The translations under genes were made by a program, and so were the position numbers. Under the pieces are notes generated by a model. That model ran no database searches and was not told the DNA's origin. It was given only the letters and a program-made list of their open reading frames with translations. A stretch of 44,813 nt of DNA from Paracoccaceae bacterium (GTDB taxonomy: Bacteria; Pseudomonadota; Alphaproteobacteria; Rhodobacterales; Rhodobacteraceae): contig JACSRN010000067.1 of the NCBI GenBank assembly GCA_014879735.1, positions 1 through 44,813 on the forward strand, read 5' to 3'. Below, piece after piece: positions 39,023 to 44,813 of this stretch (its first letter is position 1; each line of letters starts with the position of its first letter).

Positions 39023-40546
39023 TCAGCCCATCCAGTGGCGCACCACCTCCTCATCCTCCGGCGACAGTGCATGGCCGGCGTCGAGAAGCTGCGTGTCGAC
39101 CTCGGCCCCTGCGCCGCGCAATGCGCCGGCCAGCACCAGTGCGGCACCCTCCGGCACAAGGTCATCCTGCCGGCCGTTCGCGATCAGCACCCGCGTGCCG
39201 GCCAGATCCACCGGGGGTGCGTCCTCCAGCACCTGAATTGCCCGCAACAGCACCGCGCGCCGCACCGCGCCGGGGCATAACTGCACAACCGCGGCAAGAA
39301 GATTGGCGCCGTTCGAATAGCCAAGGCAGGTCATCGTTGCAGGGTCGAGACCATAGCCGGTGACGGCGCCCGACAGGAAGGCGGCAAAGGCCTCGGCTTC
39401 GTCGCGGATATCGGCCTGGTCAAAGCCGCTTTCGCCGGATCGGCGGAACCAGCGCGCGATGCCCTCCTCTGTCGCCCTGCCCCGGACCCCGAGCAAGGTG
39501 GCGCGCGGTGCAATCCGCGCCGCCAGCGGCATCAGATCGGCCTCGTTGCCGCCGCTGCCATGCAGCAGCACGATCACCTGGCCGTCCGGATCGGCCGGGG
39601 TGTGAAACCGATGGACGAAGGGCAGATCGCGTGCGGGCAGGCGCGGCTCTCCGGGCCGGGCGAATTGCGGCAGCATCACCCGCAGATCCTGCGCGCGCGC
39701 GGCATCCTGTGGCGGCACGAACAGCGTCTCGCCCAGGGCATCGGGCGCCTCGTCGACGGTGAAGCCCGGCCCGTCGGTGGCATATTCGAACAGCGTCCCC
39801 GCTGGTTCGCGCACGTAGAGCGACAGGAAATACTTGCGGTCATGGACATGGGTCAGGTCGGCGGCATCGCGCAGGTCCAGCCGCATCTGTCGTACCGCCG
39901 CCGCATCCGCTGCGCGAAAGGCGACGTGATCGAAAATGCCGGTGCCGGGAATGCCGGGGAAATACCCCGCCGCCTCGCGGATATCCACGGCATCGGTCTC
40001 CGAGACCAGGCGCCGGATCGCGCCGTCCTGCCGGGCCGGCCGGTAGCCGAAGCGCGCGGTAAAGGCTGCGGTGTCCTCGGCCCGTTCGGTCAGGATCGTG
40101 ACCGCGCGAATGCGGGTCGGCGCCATCGGGTCGGGCAGCGGTGCGGTGGCGGGCATGTCGATGCCCACCAGCTTGACGATAAGCCCGTCGGGGTCCTTCA
40201 GCCGCAGGACGGTTTCCCCCATCTCGCGCAGCGGTCCTTCGACCGGCACGCGCGCGGCCAGCGCCCGGGTCAGCCAGTCGCCCATGCTGTGCGGCGGTAT
40301 GGCGAAGGCGATCTCTGACACCTGGCCATGGCCCACCCGGCCGGGTGCCCCGCTTTCCCAGACCAGAAAGGTGACGATCGACCCCGGGCTGCCGGCGCTG
40401 TCACCGTAAATGAGGTGCAGTTGCTCGGCATCCTCATAGCCGCCGGTCTGCTTCACCAGCCGCAGGCCAAGGAATCCGGCGTAGAAATCGACATTGGCCT
40501 GAACCCGCCGGGTGATGGCGGTGACGTGATGTATTCCGCTGGTCAT
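39023..40546 (-). CDS. Fusion of VOC ring-cleaving dioxygenase and alpha/beta-hydrolase (MhqO-MhqD-like)
   Basis: This 507-residue protein joins two enzymes. Residues 1-300 are a two-module vicinal oxygen chelate dioxygenase: HHVTAITR (His6/7), IFDHVAFRAAD and LFEYATDG carry the metal His, His and Glu. Residues about 320-507 are a carboxylesterase-type hydrolase: VIVLLHGSGGNE oxyanion loop, the Ser nucleophile in LGYSNGAN, Asp in GRQDDLVP and His in DAGHALS. In Bacillus, hydroquinone dioxygenase MhqO and hydrolase MhqD are separate. Fusion suggests cleavage of a hydroquinone followed by hydrolysis of the product. The start at 40546 gives MTSGIHHVTA. Confidence 0.9.
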   Translation of the reverse strand: MTSGIHHVTAITRRVQANVDFYAGFLGLRLVKQTGGYEDAEQLHLIYGDSAGSPGSIVTFLVWESGAPGRVGHGQVSEIAFAIPPHSMGDWLTRALAARVPVEGPLREMGETVLRLKDPDGLIVKLVGIDMPATAPLPDPMAPTRIRAVTILTERAEDTAAFTARFGYRPARQDGAIRRLVSETDAVDIREAAGYFPGIPGTGIFDHVAFRAADAAAVRQMRLDLRDAADLTHVHDRKYFLSLYVREPAGTLFEYATDGPGFTVDEAPDALGETLFVPPQDAARAQDLRVMLPQFARPGEPRLPARDLPFVHRFHTPADPDGQVIVLLHGSGGNEADLMPLAARIAPRATLLGVRGRATEEGIARWFRRSGESGFDQADIRDEAEAFAAFLSGAVTGYGLDPATMTCLGYSNGANLLAAVVQLCPGAVRRAVLLRAIQVLEDAPPVDLAGTRVLIANGRQDDLVPEGAALVLAGALRGAGAEVDTQLLDAGHALSPEDEEVVRHWMG

Positions 40547-40893
40547 TCCCTGCCCCGCCTGACGGATCCCTTGTGCCCGCGCCGCAGGCTGGCGCCTTTG
40601 GCAGCCGCGTGCAAGCCCCCGAGGGATGGCCCTCCGGGGTGAACAGCCGCGGGGCCGATCCATGCCGGGCCGTCCCGGAGATCGACACCTCCAGCCATTC
40701 CCCACTTGCCCGGGTCGGGGGAGAAATCCCCTGGCCCGGCGGACCTGCTCAACGCGCCCTCGCGCGGCGTGACTTTTCGTGGCCGCGACGGCTCATTCCG
40801 TACCGCGACGATTCCTCTGTCCGATATGAAAACGTTTGAGTTGTGGATCGATTGGCGCCATGCTCGCTCCAATTTAGTTTGATCGAGTCATAG
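40547..40893. other. Intergenic region, 347 bases
   Basis: No gene is supported here. The left part is GC-rich and forms the 5' region of the dioxygenase fusion. The right part (about 40800-40893) is clearly more AT-rich and probably holds the promoter of the heme peroxidase gene; I could not assign -35 and -10 boxes with confidence. Confidence 0.6.
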
Positions 40894-42570
40894 ATGAAAA
40901 AGCCAACTGTTTCGCATCGGGATCTGGGCCCGATCATTTCGATTGCCCAGCCTGTAAAGGTAGGCCCGCCGGGAAAGGGCGGGCGGACATCCGGTCAGCG
41001 GCGGGGGGCCTATCACAGCTTTGCCAACATCGCATCCGACCGCAAGGCGTTGTCGGAAAAGACCCTGTGCAAGCTGGCAGCGGTTCTTCATGAAACGGTG
41101 GTGCAAAGTGCCAATCTTGCGCAATCCCCGCTGAACAGCCCGGCGGTGGGGCCGGACGGCACCACCTATTCCGGCATTTCCGCCGGTTATACCTATCTGT
41201 TTCAGCTTGCCGGGCATGATCTGCTGAACACTTCGATTTCGATCGCGAACCTATTGCTGGGCGAGGGGCCGCTGAATCTGATGCGCCAGCCCCTTGCGCA
41301 GCGCACCGTGCTGGGGGAAAGCGCGCGGGTCTGTCCCTTCGCCTATGAGACCGGCACCAATGGGCCGCGGCTGCGGACCGGCATGGTGAAGGTTCAGGCG
41401 CCGGCGGGCGCACACCAGCCCTGGATCCTGTGCGCGCCCCGCCGTGACCTGCCGCGCGGCGCCTTTTCGGACAGCACCGGCAAGCCCGACCCGGCGACCG
41501 GGCTGAATGTGGTGCTGATCCCCGACGCACGTAACGACGACAACCTGTTGCTGGGCCAGGTGACGGGGTTGTTTCACGGCATAGCCAATCATGTCGCCGA
41601 GACCGTGGCGGCAAAGACGGATCCGCTGACCGATGTCGAGGCCGAGATGCAGGCGGTGATGGCCGGGCTCTGGCGGCGGATCCTGCGGGAGGATCTTCTG
41701 GCGCGGATTCTGCATCCCGAGATCCACCAGTTCTATATGGCTCCCGATGCGCGGCGCCTCGACACGGCGGCCACCGATGACCGCCCGTCGATCGAGTTTG
41801 CCTTTGCCGCCGGGCGGCTTGGCCATGCGATGGTGCGCGACCGCTACCGGATGAACGAGAAGATCCCGACGCTGGACCTTGACCGGATTATCGAAATCTC
41901 CTCCAGTCACCGGCCGCAGGCGCTGCCCCTGCTGCGCGACTATGTCGTCGACTGGTCATATTACTTTCCCTCGACGACAGGCGCCCTGCCGGAAGGGTTC
42001 AACTGGGCGTTCCGTTTCGGTCCGCATGTCGCTGTCGGCATGCAGCTGAGCGCCGCGGCAGAGACGCCGCTGCAAGAGGGCGGGGTCGCAGTCGGCACCG
42101 TTGCGCGTGATCTGTTGCGCGAAGCGAGCGGCCGGTTGGCAAGCGTTCGCCAGATCCTCGATGTGGTGCGAGATCGGGCGCCGGAACCGGGCTGGGGTCC
42201 GGACTTGCAACATCTGCTGGCACCGGGCGTGCCGGACAGGCTGTTCACCGATGGCCTGGCGGCGATGGAGGCGGCCATCACCTTTGGCGGGCTGGACCGG
42301 CTGGACGACACCGAGCGTCAGGCGCTGGCTGCCGATCCCCCGCTGTCGCTGTTTTTGCAGTTCGAAGCGGTGGCGCTCGGCGATGGCGGCCGGACGCTCG
42401 GTCCTCTCGGCTCCATCATCGTGGCCGAGGCGATGTGGCCGGCCTTTTCCGCCCGCGCCGGTGCCGCGCATGAAGAAATCGAGCGTCGTGCCTTTGGCCT
42501 GGTGCCGCGAAGCATGCCGGAACTTCTCGATGCCCTGCGCATCCATGCGCCCTACCTTTTTGACATATGA
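40894..42570 (+). CDS. Animal-type heme peroxidase family protein
   Basis: A 558-residue protein resembling the peroxidase-cyclooxygenase superfamily. FQLAGHDLLNTSIS fits the distal His-Asp motif (His108, Asp109; animal enzymes have DHDLT). IPDARNDDNLLL matches the conserved DxRxNE region. EFAFAAGRLGHAMV supplies the proximal haem ligand His311. In the following helix (TGLFHGIANHVAE) the usual Arg-Glu of L-R-E-H-N seems to be Gly-Ile, so the catalytic Arg and the haem-linking Glu may be absent. No signal peptide or calcium-binding repeat domain is seen. It probably uses peroxide to oxidise an unknown substrate; some homologues are oxylipin-forming dioxygenases. Weak ribosome site (GAGTCATAG). 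Confidence 0.78.
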   Translation: MKKPTVSHRDLGPIISIAQPVKVGPPGKGGRTSGQRRGAYHSFANIASDRKALSEKTLCKLAAVLHETVVQSANLAQSPLNSPAVGPDGTTYSGISAGYTYLFQLAGHDLLNTSISIANLLLGEGPLNLMRQPLAQRTVLGESARVCPFAYETGTNGPRLRTGMVKVQAPAGAHQPWILCAPRRDLPRGAFSDSTGKPDPATGLNVVLIPDARNDDNLLLGQVTGLFHGIANHVAETVAAKTDPLTDVEAEMQAVMAGLWRRILREDLLARILHPEIHQFYMAPDARRLDTAATDDRPSIEFAFAAGRLGHAMVRDRYRMNEKIPTLDLDRIIEISSSHRPQALPLLRDYVVDWSYYFPSTTGALPEGFNWAFRFGPHVAVGMQLSAAAETPLQEGGVAVGTVARDLLREASGRLASVRQILDVVRDRAPEPGWGPDLQHLLAPGVPDRLFTDGLAAMEAAITFGGLDRLDDTERQALAADPPLSLFLQFEAVALGDGGRTLGPLGSIIVAEAMWPAFSARAGAAHEEIERRAFGLVPRSMPELLDALRIHAPYLFDI

Positions 42571-42586
42571 CCACAGGAGAATTGCC

Positions 42587-42967
42587 ATGATATCAGATAA
42601 ATTCATCAAGGTTCGTGACTGGGTGCGCGTCGGAAAGCAGATCGAGGCATGGTCACGGGGCACGATTACGGCGCCAGGAACGATTGCCGAGTTGAAAGAT
42701 CAATTGCCGGGATCTGTGCTGGAAATCGGGCCCGGCTATGCCGATAACGACGCGATCCACTATTCCCGGCCGCCGGCCACTTCGCAGCAGGTGAGCTTCA
42801 TCATCCCCCACAAGGACGACATCGACGATCCGATTCCGCCCGGATCCTACCCGCTGCCGATGTTCTACAGCGCGATGGCCTTTGGCGAGGTCGATCCGGT
42901 CATCGCCCATGGGGAGGAATTCCGTTCGTGCCGGATCGCCGATTACAGCGCCAGCAAGTGCATGTAA
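42587..42967 (+). CDS. Uncharacterised 126-residue protein downstream of the heme peroxidase
   Basis: I do not recognise a family. It starts 16 bases after the peroxidase stop behind CAGGAGAATTGCC, a good ribosome site, so it is translated from the same message. It is soluble and acidic in the middle (IIPHKDDIDDPIPPGSYPLP) and rich in Pro and Ser/Tyr. It ends in CRIADYSASKCM with the only two cysteines near the C-terminus, and has no signal peptide or transmembrane helix. It could be a partner, maturation factor or substrate of the peroxidase; nothing in the sequence decides this. Confidence 0.75.
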   Translation: MISDKFIKVRDWVRVGKQIEAWSRGTITAPGTIAELKDQLPGSVLEIGPGYADNDAIHYSRPPATSQQVSFIIPHKDDIDDPIPPGSYPLPMFYSAMAFGEVDPVIAHGEEFRSCRIADYSASKCM

Positions 42968-42983
42968 CGGGCTGCGTCTGACG

Positions 42984-43010
42984 GGTGCCGGCGCCTATTG
43001 CCCCGGCACC
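42984..43010. terminator. Hairpin between the 126-residue gene and the BTAD regulator
   Basis: GGTGCCGG and CCGGCACC pair perfectly around an 11-base loop, at the junction of two convergent genes and running into the last codons of the regulator. It may terminate the peroxidase operon; no T-run is present. Confidence 0.35.
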
Positions 43011-44813
43011 GGCACGCCTGCCAGCGCCAGCCCTTCGCGCAGCCGGTTCCATCTTGCGCGCGAGCGGATCGGGAAACAGGCCAGCAGCCAGGCCGCAATC
43101 TCGGAATCCCCGGGGCGGCGCGGATGGATCCATTCCCCCCGCGCCATCTCGATAAACCGTCCGGCCACCCGACGCGCCTCGTCGATGCGGCCGGACTGAG
43201 CCAGTGCTGCGGCATGCCAGGCCGGCACATCGCAGGATATTTCGCGCGCGCGCTGCGATTGCGCGATGCAGGCGGCATCGTCGCCCAGCAGGAAGGATGC
43301 CGCCGCGAGATAAGACCAGTGGAACGGTTCAAGCGCGAGGCCGAGGCCGCCGAGATAGTCGGCCAAAGCCCGGGCGCGGGCGATATCTTCGCAGAAGGCA
43401 AAGCCCACCAGCGCCGAGGCGATGGTCCAGGGATCGTTCTCGTTATGCTGGAACGCCAGTTCATAGGCGATGGTCGCGCGGTCGAACTGGCGCGACATGG
43501 CGCAGGCCCAGGCCAGGGCAAGCTGCGCGCGGCTGTCCATCGGATCGGTCAGCGCCGCCGTGCTGGCCCAATCCAGCGCGCGGCGGTGCAGTTGCGGCGT
43601 GGGGATTACCCCGGGAAAGGCGATCTGCCGCATGGTCTCGATCGAGGCCCGTGCCGACAGCGCCCGCACATGCAGCGGGTTCTCGATCAGGATGCGGTCC
43701 AGCGCCAGTTCGGCATCGCGCCAGCCCGCGACCGTGAACTCCCGCAGCTTCTGCTGTGCCTCAAGCCAGAGGTCGTAATGGTTGGCGAACCCCTGCCCAC
43801 GCACCGGCTGCAACGGCCGGCCCGGGCCGGTCAACAGCAGGTTGATCGCGGTGGCAAACCGCCGGATCACCGCATCCAGCGTCTCGGGTGCAATGTCGCG
43901 GTCGCGGCCCAGGTGGTCAGACCAGATGATCTGGCCGCTGTGCAGATCGGTCAGGATGGCGGTGATCCGTTCAACCCCGTCGCCGGAGGGTGTGGCGACA
44001 AGGGTCAGCGCGCACAACAGCCCCTTGGTCTGGCGCTGCAGCGTCTCGCGGTCGGGGACGTGGCGATCGTCGATCACCCGCCATTCGCGAAACCGTGCCA
44101 GCGCCGACAGCGTCAGGTGCAGCACGTCCTGCAACCGGCCCCCGCGGTTGGGCGGGGTGTCCGGACCCATGCCGCCCGCCTCCAGACGGACCAGCAGAAG
44201 CGGCCGGTCCTCCGGCACAGGCCCGGTCCCGGCCTGTTTCAGGGCGACGATCAGCGCCTGGGTCTCGGCGGCCGGCTCTTCGCCATATTCGGTGTCGAGA
44301 TGGCTCCAGAGCCGCTGATAGACGGCCAGCGCCTCGGCCTTGCGTCCGCTGCCGGCCAGCCGGGCGATCAGGGCGCGGTGATATGCCTCGTTACCGGGCT
44401 CCAGATCGACCAGAAGCGACAGAAGTCCGGTCTGATCCTTGTCCGAGGCGCCGGGCAGCGCGGCCGACGCGGTTGCCGCCAGGTGTCGGACGACCGATTG
44501 ACGAAAGGCCGCAAGCTCGGCGTCGAACAGATCGGTTCCCTCGATCCTGGCCAGGATCGAGGCGGGAAAGCCCTGATCGGCAAAAAGCGCGGTATCGATG
44601 CGCCCTTCGGCCAGCTTCTGGCGCAGGATCTGCAGATCGGTCACAAAGCTGTCGGGTTCCAGCCAGACCTCATGGCGCGACGCCTGTAGCCCGTCATACC
44701 CAAGGTTCAGCAATTGATTGCGCAGCAGCGACAGCGCGTTGCGCAGGCTGTTTTGTGCATCCGCATCGGTGGAATCGCTCCACAACAGCCCGCGCAGCCG
44801 GCTGCGCGGGCTG
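42995..44813 (-). CDS. BTAD/SARP-type transcriptional regulator with TPR-like repeats (5' end outside window)
   Basis: The frame is open to the window edge, so the N-terminus is missing. The visible start (SRLRGLLWSDSTDADAQNSLRNALSLLRNQL) matches the end of an OmpR/SARP-type winged helix (typically L-LW-D-x-x-x-x-A-x-x-x-L-R). A bacterial transcriptional activation domain follows over roughly residues 35-190 of the visible part (AYHRALIARLAGSGRKAEALAVYQRL, TEYGEEPAAETQAL). The middle (ILTDLHSGQIIWSDHLGRD) is like the FlgO/adenylate-cyclase-associated segment, and the C-terminal 300 residues are TPR-like helical pairs. It converges on the heme peroxidase operon and is the obvious regulator candidate. 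The ligand or signal is unknown. Confidence 0.83.
   Translation of the reverse strand, partial: SPRSRLRGLLWSDSTDADAQNSLRNALSLLRNQLLNLGYDGLQASRHEVWLEPDSFVTDLQILRQKLAEGRIDTALFADQGFPASILARIEGTDLFDAELAAFRQSVVRHLAATASAALPGASDKDQTGLLSLLVDLEPGNEAYHRALIARLAGSGRKAEALAVYQRLWSHLDTEYGEEPAAETQALIVALKQAGTGPVPEDRPLLLVRLEAGGMGPDTPPNRGGRLQDVLHLTLSALARFREWRVIDDRHVPDRETLQRQTKGLLCALTLVATPSGDGVERITAILTDLHSGQIIWSDHLGRDRDIAPETLDAVIRRFATAINLLLTGPGRPLQPVRGQGFANHYDLWLEAQQKLREFTVAGWRDAELALDRILIENPLHVRALSARASIETMRQIAFPGVIPTPQLHRRALDWASTAALTDPMDSRAQLALAWACAMSRQFDRATIAYELAFQHNENDPWTIASALVGFAFCEDIARARALADYLGGLGLALEPFHWSYLAAASFLLGDDAACIAQSQRAREISCDVPAWHAAALAQSGRIDEARRVAGRFIEMARGEWIHPRRPGDSEIAAWLLACFPIRSRARWNRLREGLALAGVPVPGQ

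Noticed and set aside
1-44813. CRISPR arrays, insertion sequences, phage genes, rRNA or tRNA
   Set aside because: No regularly spaced repeats, transposase or integrase motifs, or recognisable structural RNA were seen on reading; a covariance-model scan would be needed to exclude small RNAs.

Overview
The window is high-GC, gene-dense DNA. Its codon use, the many ABC importers and sugar or amine catabolic operons, the Lrp, LysR, SorC and DeoR regulators, and the ATGA or GTGA gene overlaps suggest an alphaproteobacterium of the Rhodobacter/Paracoccus type. That is an inference from gene content and composition. I recognise no rRNA, tRNA, insertion sequence, phage gene or CRISPR array, so it reads as a metabolically versatile chromosomal or megaplasmid accessory region.

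Layout. (1) 1-5493: the 3' part of a Gfo/Idh/MocA dehydrogenase, then a minus-strand pair (choline-kinase-like phosphotransferase and a dimethylglycine/sarcosine-dehydrogenase-like FAD-GcvT enzyme), divergent from a DeoR regulator. (2) 5566-18034: the most unusual part. A minus-strand operon encodes a ribose-type ABC importer (ATPase, permease, binding protein), a two-subunit transketolase and a RuBisCO-like protein. It is divergent from mtnK-mtnA (methylthioribose kinase and methylthioribose-1-phosphate isomerase). A SorC-type regulator and a fused class II aldolase/short-chain dehydrogenase follow. Together they look like uptake, phosphorylation, isomerisation and two alternative cleavage branches for a 5-modified ribose such as 5-methylthioribose or 5-deoxyribose. 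(3) 18088-26694: a polar amino acid ABC importer without its ATPase, a divergent XRE-cupin regulator, and a six-gene operon: membrane di-iron desaturase/hydroxylase, Rieske ferredoxin, AhpD-like protein, zinc deacylase, 2-oxoglutarate-type dioxygenase and M29/NicX-like metalloprotein. This looks like an uncharacterised oxidative catabolic pathway. Near-identical 17-bp elements flank the regulator gene.

(4) 26768-29449: a three-gene envelope glycan or lipid A modification operon (GT2 transferase, LAB_N protein, ArnT-like GT-C transferase). (5) 29728-35095: an MFS transporter, a class V aminotransferase divergent from an Lrp regulator, and an SDR dehydrogenase divergent from a BKACE-family beta-keto acid cleavage enzyme. 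(6) 35259-40546: a quinone/electrophile stress cluster: LysR, FMN reductase, GNAT, DoxX, pirin and a dioxygenase-hydrolase fusion. (7) 40894-44813: an animal-type heme peroxidase homologue, an unrecognised 126-residue protein, and a convergent, incomplete BTAD/SARP-type regulator with TPR-like repeats.

All functional assignments come from reading motifs and gene order; no database search was run.
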